A stretch of DNA of 64,000 bases from Bacteroides sp. GM023 (GTDB taxonomy: Bacteria > Bacteroidota > Bacteroidia > Bacteroidales > Bacteroidaceae). Location: contig NZ_JAAXGE010000007.1 in assembly GCF_014750685.1 (NCBI RefSeq), positions 248,001 to 312,000 on the forward strand, read 5' to 3'. The notes beneath the pieces are model-generated. The model saw only the letters and a program-made list of their open reading frames with translations. It had not been told where the DNA came from and did not search any database. Positions 47,087-56,320 of this stretch are shown here, piece after piece. A program made the position numbers and the translations under genes. Each line of letters starts with the position of its first letter. Within the stretch, counting starts at the first letter, position 1.

Positions 47087-49162
47087 CTATTCTGTCAGTA
47101 GAATGGTATAGGTCTTTACAGAACCTTTGTGGTTAAACTTGACTACTGCTTTTCCTTTTTTTGAAGTGGGTTGGCTGATGTCTATTTGAACATCAGGCTC
47201 ACTTGAAGAAGCAGAGATTACAGGCATACTTGTTACATTTGCAGGAACGGCATATTGGGTCTCATAGTGATTAAAACCAGTAATACCATTTGTATTGGTT
47301 GACCTCACCGGGGTGGTCGGCAAATTCACTTTCTGGCCATTAACAAGAATTTCTATCTTTGGAACTGCCGGATATTCCAGGCTTTTATTCTTTTTACTGA
47401 ATCCCACCCCTTGAAGTACACACAATTTCTCCTTAGAATTACTTTCGGCAACTAGGAAAATTGCGTGTTTCTTGTCTAGCTTGTCGACAGCTTCGGCGTT
47501 AATTGTATATTTTGTAATCTTTTGGGCAGAACCGGCAGGAACAGTGATTTCGCCAATCTTTTTCCCTTTCCAAACACTATTATCCCAAGGCCCGTCCAAC
47601 CAAATGTTTATTTTGAAAGAAGCATCGGTCGTAGGAGTTAGAAAGAGATTGAATGATGTCTTATTCCCCTTTTGGGTTCCTTCAAAAGGTTTTAATCCTT
47701 TTTGAGCTTTCTTCAAACCGCCAAAACCAAAATATTTATAACCGATGATATCGCTGCCTCGTACATCTACAGGCATATTATTATCCCAAATATCCCAGGA
47801 ATCCTGTTGGCTACCGATATTTGATAAATAGCAGGCATATCCGGCAGAATAGTATTTGTATGGATCCAGTCCAAAGATTTGGAAACCTTCGGAAGTGACT
47901 TCCGCGCCTGTATACTCATTGCCATTTGTTGCTTTAGCTTCCCATATCCCTTCTTTTGCATAAGGGTCGTATCCGCGAATTACCACTTTACCACCTTCCG
48001 CTACGGATTGTTCATCCCATTCGATGGTGACAGGAGCGACCATTGCCTGGCGTGCAAAACCAAATCCGCGTGGCGGACGATGATAGAATACATACCATTG
48101 ACCATTAATATCTTGCAGACTGCCATGCGTATTATGTGCCGCGTTAGTTGCCTGTAATTTACTGCCATCCTGATTGGGCACAACTCCGCGGGAGTCAACA
48201 AGTACCCCGCCACTACGCCATGGACCTAGCGGAGAATCACCAAAAGCATAACGAAGAGTCGAATTGGAATTTCCTAAGCCATACTCCGGCCCTGAATATC
48301 CGGAAAAGATCATAATATATTTATTACCAACCTGGCGGATAGACGATGCTTCGAAGAAGTTAAAATCTTTGGGATTCTGCTCTTTGTGCAGTGCAGGATA
48401 GGTCGTACCGGCAGGATCTCTTATAATACCGGAATTTGTACTTGCAGGGATGAAGTAAGGTATAATCTCTGTCCCCGGTCTGACGGAATACATCGTGCTC
48501 TGATCCAACTGGGCAGCCAACGACCTTTGAAATCCCCAAAATCCGTAAGCACGGAATCCGATTTCATAATCAGGGTCATTAGGGTCGGTAATATTTTCAA
48601 CAAAGATGGAAGGATCGAATCCAAGAAAACTACCGGGCAGTGTTCGTGTGCCATCTTCGTTCAGGTTGATGGGAGTAAAAGGGCCATCCGGACGCTTCCC
48701 TTTACAAACCATCGCTTCACGGTTACGGCCACGGCTGTGCGGGAACAAGTAATATTCTTTGGTTCCGTCTTTTCTCTTTATTTCAACAAGATCCGGAGCA
48801 TACATTACGTCCCACTGATTTTGGACATGGTACGTAAAAATAGCTCCTTCATCTCGCCAATCTGTCAAATCTTCTACGGGGGCTGACCACATGCGAATAT
48901 CCGCACCACAATAACTATTGAAGCGAACATCGTGCGAGCCGATAATGTATGTGCGATATTTACCGGGATTATCCGGATCTTCAAATACACGGGGTTCTCC
49001 GTCAGGAAGATGTTCCCAGAGCGGAAGATAAGGGTTGCCTGTTCCTATGATGCTAACTCCTTTGTTACTTTGGTTTGCTCCTACTATGTTTTGCGTAGTG
49101 AACAATATCATCGCTGTACATAACAAAATTATATACGGCGTTCCATATTTTTCCCTTTTCAT
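47087..49162 (-). CDS. GH43-type secreted glycosidase with C-terminal beta domains
   Basis: A 691-residue protein with a signal peptide (ending NIVGA). The first 400 residues are a GH43-like propeller: Asp in VFEDPDNPG, YAPDLVEI, Asp in LGFDPSIFV and Glu in FFEASSIRQ. This is a subfamily different from the other three GH43 units in the window. Residues about 410-590 form a second beta domain (YTGAEVTSEGFQIFGLD), and the end (about 600-691) is immunoglobulin-like. An arabinofuranosidase or xylosidase role in xylan breakdown is likely but unproven. Its promoter carries the same phased boxes as the PUL operons, which ties it to this locus although it is the outermost gene and reads the other way. 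Confidence 0.82.
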   Translation of the reverse strand: MKREKYGTPYIILLCTAMILFTTQNIVGANQSNKGVSIIGTGNPYLPLWEHLPDGEPRVFEDPDNPGKYRTYIIGSHDVRFNSYCGADIRMWSAPVEDLTDWRDEGAIFTYHVQNQWDVMYAPDLVEIKRKDGTKEYYLFPHSRGRNREAMVCKGKRPDGPFTPINLNEDGTRTLPGSFLGFDPSIFVENITDPNDPDYEIGFRAYGFWGFQRSLAAQLDQSTMYSVRPGTEIIPYFIPASTNSGIIRDPAGTTYPALHKEQNPKDFNFFEASSIRQVGNKYIMIFSGYSGPEYGLGNSNSTLRYAFGDSPLGPWRSGGVLVDSRGVVPNQDGSKLQATNAAHNTHGSLQDINGQWYVFYHRPPRGFGFARQAMVAPVTIEWDEQSVAEGGKVVIRGYDPYAKEGIWEAKATNGNEYTGAEVTSEGFQIFGLDPYKYYSAGYACYLSNIGSQQDSWDIWDNNMPVDVRGSDIIGYKYFGFGGLKKAQKGLKPFEGTQKGNKTSFNLFLTPTTDASFKINIWLDGPWDNSVWKGKKIGEITVPAGSAQKITKYTINAEAVDKLDKKHAIFLVAESNSKEKLCVLQGVGFSKKNKSLEYPAVPKIEILVNGQKVNLPTTPVRSTNTNGITGFNHYETQYAVPANVTSMPVISASSSEPDVQIDISQPTSKKGKAVVKFNHKGSVKTYTILLTE

Positions 49163-49185
49163 ATTTATTGGATTTTTGTTTCCGG

Positions 49186-49251
49186 CAAAGTTAGTCTGTT
49201 GTGTGTAGACTGTGCTTTGAATTTGATTCTGATTATCTCACAGGTGTTACT
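49186..49251 (-). promoter_or_regulatory. Promoter of the distal GH43 with two phased boxes
   Basis: On the minus strand, -7 box TAACTTTG lies at 49193-49186. AGAATC (49230-49225) ends 31 bp before it, and AGTAAC (49251-49246) is a further 21 bp away. The boxes are weaker than at the other three promoters, but the spacing is identical. Confidence 0.55.
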
Positions 49252-49448
49252 GTGAGTTTCATTTTATATCCTTCATGTTACATAAGGTCTAATCTCAGAA
49301 TTTCCGGTGCTTCCAGATAACTATGCTTTAATCCGTCGATAGTGAACAGGATTTTTTTAAATTACGATTTCTGGGTCTAACGAACGGATGCGGAATGTAT
49401 TCTTTTCTTTTTTTGTCTTACAAGTGAAGATATTATGTTCTTGCTGTT

Positions 49449-50255
49449 TCATCTGCTCATGTAAGCATCAATCGCTTTCTTTACCGAACCATGAAGCAAC
49501 AGTAACTTTTGCGCATGGTCATGGTCCAGTCCCAACTCTTCCATAATCATCCGCGTCCCTCTTTCCACTAGCTTCTGATTACTAAGCTGCATATTTACCA
49601 TCTTATTCCCTTTTACCCGTCCGAGTTGAATCATCACCGAAGTACTAATCATATTCAGAATCATTTTCTGTCCGGTGCCGGATTTCATTCTTGAACTTCC
49701 CGTGACGTATTCCGGACCGACAATCATTTCAATGGCTACATCCGCTTCCGCTGCCATCGGAGAGTCGGGATTACTGGTGATGCAGCCTGTCAGGATACCC
49801 TGTTTGCGGGCTTCCCGTAAAGCGCCGATTACATAAGGAGTAGTACCGGAAGCGGCAATACCGATAACAGTATCTTTATCATTGATATGATGTTCGGTAA
49901 GTTCTTCCCATCCCCGGTTCATATCATCTTCCGCACCTTCTACGGGATTACGCAACGCAGTGTCTCCACCGGCTATTAATCCGATAATCCAGGTAGGCGG
50001 CATTCCGAATGTCGGTGGTATCTCCGAAGCGTCCAGTACTCCCAGGCGACCACTTGTGCCTGCACCCATGTAAAAGATGCGTCCGCCCTGTTTCATACGG
50101 GGAACAATTTGATTGACGAGCAGTTCAATCTGTGGAATGGCCTTTTGAACGGCGAGTGCCACTTTTTGGTCTTCCCGGTTGATGTCTTCTAATATTTCTC
50201 GTACAGACTTCTTTTCCAGATTATCGTAGAGCGACGGTTGTTCGGTTATCTGCAT
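49449..50255 (-). CDS. murQ: N-acetylmuramic acid 6-phosphate etherase
   Basis: A 268-residue cytoplasmic SIS-domain enzyme that splits the lactyl ether of MurNAc 6-phosphate to give GlcNAc 6-phosphate and lactate. The MurQ signatures are intact: YMGAGTSGRLGVLDASEIPPTF (with the catalytic Glu in DASE), GLIAGGDTAL, EDD, GIAASGTTPYV and GSSRMKSGTGQK. It is the last gene of a left-reading operon with a kinase and permease for the same sugar, the same kinase-etherase-permease grouping I recall from Tannerella forsythia. Confidence 0.96.
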   Translation of the reverse strand: MQITEQPSLYDNLEKKSVREILEDINREDQKVALAVQKAIPQIELLVNQIVPRMKQGGRIFYMGAGTSGRLGVLDASEIPPTFGMPPTWIIGLIAGGDTALRNPVEGAEDDMNRGWEELTEHHINDKDTVIGIAASGTTPYVIGALREARKQGILTGCITSNPDSPMAAEADVAIEMIVGPEYVTGSSRMKSGTGQKMILNMISTSVMIQLGRVKGNKMVNMQLSNQKLVERGTRMIMEELGLDHDHAQKLLLLHGSVKKAIDAYMSR

Positions 50256-50274
50256 GGGGATGGTTCTGGTTATA

Positions 50275-50338
50275 AATTACTATTGGTTTGATAGATATTT
50301 ATTGGTTGGATAAAATAGATACTTATTGGTTGGATAAA
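50275..50338. repeat. 24-bp tandem duplication at the 3' end of the kinase gene
   Basis: TTATTGGTTGGATAAA occurs at 50299-50314 and 50323-50338, 24 bp apart, with a decayed third unit around 50275-50298. The copy at 50323 holds the last codons and stop of the kinase gene, so the 3' end seems to have been duplicated into the gap before murQ. Confidence 0.8.
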
Positions 50339-51171
50339 GTGGTATGATATTGAATTAATCCTTCCATCGGACTTTGGAGAATCTTTCCGATTTTCACTCC
50401 TGTCTCTTGGGCAGCTTCCTGCAATATTTCTTTGTAGAAGTGTGCTATTGAGCCAATGAAATGAACAGGATACTGAGTATAGTTATATTGCATCACATTC
50501 CTGCGCAGAAAAGCAATGAAACTATTCAGAACCAGTTGGCGGATACCCGGTTCATCCAAATGCTGCGCAATGAAAGGAGAGAGACTTGCCAGGAAACGAT
50601 TCGGGAAAGGCTGGCGGTACACCCGGTCGATAATTTCGGGAGCCGTCAGGTCGAATTGCTTCAGAAAGGCTTCTTTCACAGCAGGGGAGAGTTGATTCTT
50701 CAGAATATCGCCTACTAATAATTTTCCTAAGACAGCCCCGCTTCCTTCGTCGCCTAAGATAAAACCAAGTGGGGAGATGTTGTTAACAATCTCCTGTCCA
50801 TTGTAAAAGCAGGAGTTGGAGCCCGTTCCCAAGATACAGACAATGCCTGCCTCGTGTCCGCATAATCCGCGGGCAGCAGCCAACATATCCGAATTGGCTT
50901 TGATATTCCCGACAACAGGTAAACTGTCGGCAATCGCTCTTCGGAGAACGGGAGCTTTTTCGGGTGTACAGCCTGCGCCATAGAAAAAGACCGAATTGAT
51001 AGTTCCTTCCGGTAGCTGTGGCAGGAGAGAATGTGTCAGTTCCTGTTGGACTTCTTCTTCCGATTGAAAGAAGGGATTAAGCCCTTTTGTACTAATTCGT
51101 TTGATAGGTGTACCGTTGAGAACAACACACCAGTCGGTTTTGGTAGAACCACTATCTGCAATGAGTATCAT
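50323..51171 (-). CDS. murK: BadF/BadG-type sugar kinase, probable MurNAc kinase
   Basis: A 282-residue ASKHA-fold kinase. ADSGSTKTDW at residues 5-14 is the phosphate-binding loop. GTGSNSCFYNGQ and LGDEGSGAVLGK mark the rest of the ATP site of the N-acetylglucosamine-kinase-like branch. With murQ immediately downstream and a permease upstream, the likely reaction is phosphorylation of imported MurNAc (or GlcNAc) to the 6-phosphate used by MurQ. Bacteroides lack an obvious MurNAc PTS, so a kinase route is expected; the gene symbol rests on this context and on memory of the T. forsythia system. Confidence 0.75.
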   Translation of the reverse strand: MILIADSGSTKTDWCVVLNGTPIKRISTKGLNPFFQSEEEVQQELTHSLLPQLPEGTINSVFFYGAGCTPEKAPVLRRAIADSLPVVGNIKANSDMLAAARGLCGHEAGIVCILGTGSNSCFYNGQEIVNNISPLGFILGDEGSGAVLGKLLVGDILKNQLSPAVKEAFLKQFDLTAPEIIDRVYRQPFPNRFLASLSPFIAQHLDEPGIRQLVLNSFIAFLRRNVMQYNYTQYPVHFIGSIAHFYKEILQEAAQETGVKIGKILQSPMEGLIQYHTTLSNQ

Positions 51172-51218
51172 ATCTTATTATATATTTTCAGTTTAATGCG
51201 CTAAGTTATCAAGTGAAT

Positions 51219-52502
51219 TTATTGCTTCTTTCCGAAAGAATCATCCAGTCGGTTACGAATCATTAATGAAGCAATAATGCCGGGTATCGTACAAACGCAG
51301 ACCCAGATAAAGAAATTGGTGTATCCGATATGTTCCTGTATCCATCCTGCCGGCATGCCCGGAATCATCATGCCGAGTGCCATAAATCCGGTTCCGATGG
51401 CATAATGGGCGGTCTTATGTTCGCCTTCAGCAATATAAATCAGATAAAGCATATAAGCTGTGAAGCCGAAACCATAGCCAAGCTGTTCAACGGCTACACA
51501 GATGGAAATCAATATGGGATTGTCCGGTGTGGCGGCAGCCATCCATACGTATAAAATGTCGGGAAGGTTGATAGCCAATGCCATCGGTAATATCCATTTC
51601 TTGAATCCGTCTCGTGAAACGAGAAAGCCGCTGACAATTCCGCCGAGTAAAAGGGCTATGACACCAATAGTTCCGTATATCATTCCGACTGTTGCTGTGG
51701 ATAGCCCCAGTCCGCCTTTATCGGCATTGTCGAGTAGGAAAGGAGAAGCTATTTTGGCTAATTGCGACTCTCCCAGCCGATAGGTGAGCAGAAAGAAGAA
51801 CATAAGCCCCAAGCGCTTCTTCTTGAAGAAAGTGACGAACGTCAGGAGAAAATCCTCTAATAACTTACTTGGTGTCAGTCCGGGACGTTTAACGTCAGTA
51901 TCGGGATGCGGGAGCATAAAGCGATGGTAGACGGTAAGGGCAATAAATAATCCTGCAAGGAAGTAGAACGTGATACTCCATGCCAGGGGAATATTGTTTT
52001 GTGATGTTTCCAACCATCCCGCTAGCATTACAAGGATACCTTGCCCGAAAATATTGGCGAGGCGATAGAAAGTATTCCGAATACCGACAAAGAAAGATTG
52101 CTCCTTATTATTTAATCCGAGCATATAGAAGCCATCCGCGGCAATGTCATGCGTGGCCGAACTGAATGCGAGTAACCAAAAGAAGGCAAGAGTAAACTGC
52201 ACATAATGTGCCGTTGGGATAAATAAGGCTATACCGGCAAAACCGGCAGCAATGAATCCCTGCATGGCAATAATCCAAGAGCGCTTCGTTTTAATTAAAT
52301 CAACGAAGGGACTCCATAAAGGTTTGATAGTCCAGGGGAGATAAAGCCATGAAGTATAAAGGGCTATTTCAGTATTGGATAATCCCAGTCGTTTGTACAT
52401 GATAACGGCAATAGTCATTACCGCTACATAAGGCAACCCTTCTGCAAAATAGAGGGTTGGAATCCAGCTCCAGGGGTTTCTTTTTATTGTTGGCGTTGTC
52501 AT
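51219..52502 (-). CDS. AmpG/MurT-like MFS permease for muropeptides or MurNAc
   Basis: A 427-residue integral membrane protein with about twelve hydrophobic segments. WIPTLYFAEGLPYVAV and LPWTIKPLWSPFVD are the hallmark N-terminal motifs of AmpG-type permeases, which bring anhydro-muropeptides or MurNAc into the cytoplasm. ATHDIAADGFYML is also typical. It lies between the SpoIID-like gene (15 bp) and the kinase (47 bp). The grouping suggests uptake of murein sugars for the kinase and MurQ. Confidence 0.87.
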   Translation of the reverse strand: MTTPTIKRNPWSWIPTLYFAEGLPYVAVMTIAVIMYKRLGLSNTEIALYTSWLYLPWTIKPLWSPFVDLIKTKRSWIIAMQGFIAAGFAGIALFIPTAHYVQFTLAFFWLLAFSSATHDIAADGFYMLGLNNKEQSFFVGIRNTFYRLANIFGQGILVMLAGWLETSQNNIPLAWSITFYFLAGLFIALTVYHRFMLPHPDTDVKRPGLTPSKLLEDFLLTFVTFFKKKRLGLMFFFLLTYRLGESQLAKIASPFLLDNADKGGLGLSTATVGMIYGTIGVIALLLGGIVSGFLVSRDGFKKWILPMALAINLPDILYVWMAAATPDNPILISICVAVEQLGYGFGFTAYMLYLIYIAEGEHKTAHYAIGTGFMALGMMIPGMPAGWIQEHIGYTNFFIWVCVCTIPGIIASLMIRNRLDDSFGKKQ

Positions 52503-52517
52503 GGTATGGGTTCTATT

Positions 52518-53858
52518 TTATTTATATTGTTTTTCAAGTATGCTGCCGGGGTAATAATGAGATAGAATTTCTTCGTACTTATAACCCTGTTCTCCCATCA
52601 CGGCAGCACCAATTTGGCAAAGTCCTACCCCATGTCCCCAACCGGCTCCGGTAAGGGTGAAACGGGAAGGTATTTCTTCTTCATCTTCTTTGTATTCCTT
52701 ATCTACAACGAAAGCGGAACTATAAAGATGGGAAGTCGATAGTGTCCGACGTATTTCCAGTTCTTTTCCGAGGATGAGCGTCCGTAAGGTTCCTACTATT
52801 TTCAGGCGGACGAGACGACCCGATGTTCCCCGTTCTACAGGAATTAAATCAATAATTATCCCGAAATCAATTCCCGAACGTTTGTGAATCAACTCTGAAA
52901 GTTCTTGTTGTGAATAGCTGACTTTCCACCGGTAGAAGTCTGCGGTTTCCTGGTCGTAGTTATTGAGTACCTGGCTTAGAATCTTTTTGTCCTGCGTATT
53001 GCAGAAAGCAACAGGTGAAGTGCGTATCCATTTATCAGCTTCGGCTTCTATGCTCAAGTCAGGAAGTCGGTGCTCTGTTTGGCTATCTCGTTGTCCAATA
53101 AGATAAGGATGCTTTACGTTTTCCCAACAGTTCTGAAATTCTTCAAAAGCTCCGCCACAACATTTGGAAAAACGGGTATCGCAAATCTTTCCTTCGTACA
53201 TAAGTACTTCCCCCCGTGTAGCGGAAACAGCCTCAATGGCTTGCGGAGCTGAGGCACGTGTGATTCCTTGATAACGCTGGCAATGGTCATCGGCACATAC
53301 ATCAAAGTTTTTGTGTGCTTCATGGTCGTACCATTTTATAAATTGAGAATTGAGAATTGAAAATTGAGAATTGGCTGCGCTGCTTGACGGCATCGTATTT
53401 CTTAATTTTTCATTCTCAATTCTCAATTTATCAAGCAGCCAGCTTCGGGAGATAACGGCATGTGCTTTCAGGAGTTCCAAAGAAGCTGTTGCACTCATCT
53501 CAGATGAAATCACACTGGTGAGATATTCTTCGATAGAAATTACATTGATAGCGGTCAGCTTGTCATCTTCGATAATAATTTTCAGTTCCCCCTTGAATCT
53601 CTGAACTTCTTTACGTTCCCAATGGAAGTCGATACCGATAGTTACGTCTTGCAGTTCAAAAAAAGAAGAAGTATTTCGTTGGGGAGTGAAGGATAATTCA
53701 TCATATTCTTTTTCCTGCCAACAGATTTTTCCTTTCCGATAAACGGCTTGCTGCATTCCGGAGATTGCCATTCCATCAGAAGAGATGAATTCATCCGGGA
53801 AAAAGAATTGAATCTCTTTCCCGGAAAGAATACCAACTGCTATTTGAGGCTCTGTCAT
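52518..53858 (-). CDS. SpoIID/LytB-domain protein with an inserted repeat element
   Basis: A 446-residue protein with a SpoIID domain: IEEYLTSVISSEMSA (with the Glu conserved in SpoIID glycan-cleaving enzymes), LLKAHAVISRSW, WYDHEAHKNFDVCADDHCQ, TRGEVLMYEGKICDTRFSKCCGG and GWGHGVGLCQIGA. SpoIID cuts peptidoglycan strands that lack stem peptides. No signal peptide is visible, so its site of action is unclear. Residues about 142-173 (EKLRNTMPSSSAANSQFSIL region) split the SpoIID domain and are encoded by an inverted-repeat element, read in frame. Its start overlaps the upstream stop by four bases (ATGA). Confidence 0.85.
   Translation of the reverse strand: MTEPQIAVGILSGKEIQFFFPDEFISSDGMAISGMQQAVYRKGKICWQEKEYDELSFTPQRNTSSFFELQDVTIGIDFHWERKEVQRFKGELKIIIEDDKLTAINVISIEEYLTSVISSEMSATASLELLKAHAVISRSWLLDKLRIENEKLRNTMPSSSAANSQFSILNSQFIKWYDHEAHKNFDVCADDHCQRYQGITRASAPQAIEAVSATRGEVLMYEGKICDTRFSKCCGGAFEEFQNCWENVKHPYLIGQRDSQTEHRLPDLSIEAEADKWIRTSPVAFCNTQDKKILSQVLNNYDQETADFYRWKVSYSQQELSELIHKRSGIDFGIIIDLIPVERGTSGRLVRLKIVGTLRTLILGKELEIRRTLSTSHLYSSAFVVDKEYKEDEEEIPSRFTLTGAGWGHGVGLCQIGAAVMGEQGYKYEEILSHYYPGSILEKQYK
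53338..53431. repeat. In-frame inverted-repeat element inside the SpoIID-like gene
   Basis: ATAAATTGAGAATTGAGAAT (53338-53357) is perfectly complementary to 53412-53431. Between them are further AATTGAGAATTG-type units, and GCTGCTTGA faces its complement just beyond the right arm. It encodes the low-complexity NSQFSILNSQF stretch and keeps the frame open. Confidence 0.85.
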
Positions 53859-56320
53859 AAGGCGGCTTTAATGCGTTCTGCTATTTCTTGTAGTTTTTCT
53901 TTAGATATGGATACTTCCCGATAGATATCATATACCTTTTCAGGAGTCAGTTTCTCCATATCCTCTTCACGTACTATAGGGAATATGCCGTTCATTTCAG
54001 CAATAGCAGGACTGATGAGAATTTGTTCGTCTCCTTCTGCGTAATAGCAGTCAGGGCGATGTTTGCTGCGTAGGAAGATTATACAATTGTAAGGGCGTTC
54101 GGCCACTGATTCAAATTCATCGTCGTAGTACTCTCCAAAATCCTCTTTGGTGCGTTCCAGACCATACCAGGCAAGAATGTTCATCATCGGTTCTTTTCCG
54201 TTATTATTGGCAGCTAAGATGTCGTAAATCAGATGAAAGGTTTTCGACATTGTTTTCTTATTTTCCGCCTGAATCTTGATAAAACTGAGCGGGAAATCTT
54301 CATAACTAATTTGCACCTTATCGTTATCTATTAATTCTATGCTATCGTAATATGGTCCCTGCATACTTACCTCTTTACTGCAAGCTTGAAAATGGGCATG
54401 GTCGGGAGCGGAAGCTCCACATTCCGGTCCATTATACAAAAGGAAGTATTCTTTCATTATGTCGGTGAGTTCTATCATATCTTTAAAACGCCCGGCTATG
54501 GATTGCGACTTGTGTTCCTTATCTACAATCGTAAAGTGGTGTTTAAATATGGGATAGGGGTTAACCAGTATCTGATAATTCTCATAACTGAGGAACTCCT
54601 GTTCTTGCGGTCGGTTTGTTTGGCAGAGGAAGCAAGGTCGTGAGTGAATAGAGACCGTATCTATCTGTGCGGTAGCCGAAAGAATACGTTTCGGATTAAG
54701 GAATAGTTCCGCACTTAAACAATTGTTACCTATCCATTTTTCTATTTCTTTTGTTCGTGACTGATACTGCTCCAGTGCCTGATAATTCTCTTTGGCAAGT
54801 TCCCAAGAAAGGGTTTGCTTTTGGAATAACTGTTCGACTTTTTGCTGAAATTTCTCTAAAGTCGTTTCTTTTTGCAGGATGCGCTGTTCCAATTCCCACG
54901 TACGAAGTCGGTCTTTATATAGATTATTCTGGTTGACTTTCTCAACAGGCAATGCAGCATCCGAGTTGCCTTCCCAACGGCGGCAAAGGTAAATCACGTC
55001 GTATATTCTGCCTATCTGATAATCGTGTGAAATTTTCAATCCAAGGGCATAGTCTTCCCCATAGCTTGTGTTCGGGACTTTGATTTCCCGAAGAATGGGC
55101 GTGTAGAATGCACGGGGAGCTCCCAGACCGTTGATACGTAATGCATTATTTCGTCCGTTGTCGGGCGTCCATTCCTTATGGTCGATGATGCCGGGGGCAA
55201 TTTCCTGCATATCAAAATTAGTCATCATGTAAGTGCCGATAACCATCGCGCAATTCTGTTCATAGAAAGCATCAATGATGGTTTGCAGGCTATATTCGTC
55301 TTTATACACGTCATCGCTATCCAGTTGGACGGCAAACTTTCCGCATTTTTCGTGATGGATACCTATGTTCCAACATCCGCCTATACCGAGGTCATCTCTT
55401 TCGGGAATGACGTGAATCAGCCGCTTATCCGAACTAAGTTCGCGGAGAATCTCACTGGTTCCGTCTGTCGAATGATTGTCGATGACAATGACATTGAACG
55501 GAAAGGTCGTTTGCTGGTTCAGTGCCGAGCGTAAGGCATCTTTGATTGTGCGAATACGGTTGCGTACAGGTATAATGACAGAAGCTTCATACTCAAAAGT
55601 GTGGGAAGAGAAGTCTACGGGACGGAAGAAAGGATACAGATATCCGCCAATCTCCTTCAAATGGTTGGTGCATGCTTGTTCCATTTCAATCTGTACCTGA
55701 CGGTTTTTAGGGTCTACATAATCGAACTGCTTCTCACCGCTTTTCCGCTTGTCACTTTCTACTTCGGTATATAGATATTCGTTGATATGTACCAGTTTGC
55801 TCTTTTGGGATATTTTGAGTCTCAAATCATACAAGCCTGCATATTGATATTCCTCTTCCGTATTTTTTATAACTTCCTTGAATGCGTTGGCATTGAACAG
55901 TAATACCGAGCCGAAATTGAAGTCATCACGCAGGCTGCCGGGTTGGTAATCAATGACCGGAGCAGGTTTTTGCACACCATCCATCTGTTGGTAATGGTCT
56001 GCATATGCCATGCCAGCATGTGCCATTTCCATTACTTGAACCATTCTTTCAAGAGCGAACATGCCTATTTTTAGTGCGGTGCGTTTGGTATAAAGTAAGG
56101 TATATGCTTTATCTGAATGTTCGGCAATAGCCCGCATCGCTTGTGTGGACTGCATTCTCTCTACAGAGATGAGTTCGCATCCGGGAATACAGACATTGGT
56201 AATTGGGGATGCCAATAAATAAATCTTGTCTACCAGCGTTGATGCACGCAACTCCTTAACCGTCTGCACAGTTTCTTCCAACCGGCTGAAAGGAAGAAAA
56301 CAGTTGATTGTTGTTTTCAT
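53855..56320 (-). CDS. GT2 glycosyltransferase fused to a DUF4922 HIT/GalT-like domain
   Basis: I place the start at 56320 (MKTTINCFLPFS), overlapping the upstream stop in TAATG; a longer frame would run 170 bases into the symporter gene. The 821-residue protein has an N-terminal part resembling a nucleotide-sugar domain (1-230), a GT2 domain (about 250-470: SVIIPVRNRIRTIKDALRSAL, DNHSTDGT, VQLDSDDVY, GEDYALG), a coiled linker, and a DUF4922 domain. The DUF4922 part has Cys563-x2-Cys566 and His641-x-His643-x-Gln645, a motif of the HIT/GalT nucleotidyl-transfer superfamily. Its reaction is unknown. Location in the murein-recycling operon suggests sugar-nucleotide or glycan chemistry tied to the cell wall. 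Confidence 0.78.
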   Translation of the reverse strand: MKTTINCFLPFSRLEETVQTVKELRASTLVDKIYLLASPITNVCIPGCELISVERMQSTQAMRAIAEHSDKAYTLLYTKRTALKIGMFALERMVQVMEMAHAGMAYADHYQQMDGVQKPAPVIDYQPGSLRDDFNFGSVLLFNANAFKEVIKNTEEEYQYAGLYDLRLKISQKSKLVHINEYLYTEVESDKRKSGEKQFDYVDPKNRQVQIEMEQACTNHLKEIGGYLYPFFRPVDFSSHTFEYEASVIIPVRNRIRTIKDALRSALNQQTTFPFNVIVIDNHSTDGTSEILRELSSDKRLIHVIPERDDLGIGGCWNIGIHHEKCGKFAVQLDSDDVYKDEYSLQTIIDAFYEQNCAMVIGTYMMTNFDMQEIAPGIIDHKEWTPDNGRNNALRINGLGAPRAFYTPILREIKVPNTSYGEDYALGLKISHDYQIGRIYDVIYLCRRWEGNSDAALPVEKVNQNNLYKDRLRTWELEQRILQKETTLEKFQQKVEQLFQKQTLSWELAKENYQALEQYQSRTKEIEKWIGNNCLSAELFLNPKRILSATAQIDTVSIHSRPCFLCQTNRPQEQEFLSYENYQILVNPYPIFKHHFTIVDKEHKSQSIAGRFKDMIELTDIMKEYFLLYNGPECGASAPDHAHFQACSKEVSMQGPYYDSIELIDNDKVQISYEDFPLSFIKIQAENKKTMSKTFHLIYDILAANNNGKEPMMNILAWYGLERTKEDFGEYYDDEFESVAERPYNCIIFLRSKHRPDCYYAEGDEQILISPAIAEMNGIFPIVREEDMEKLTPEKVYDIYREVSISKEKLQEIAERIKAAL

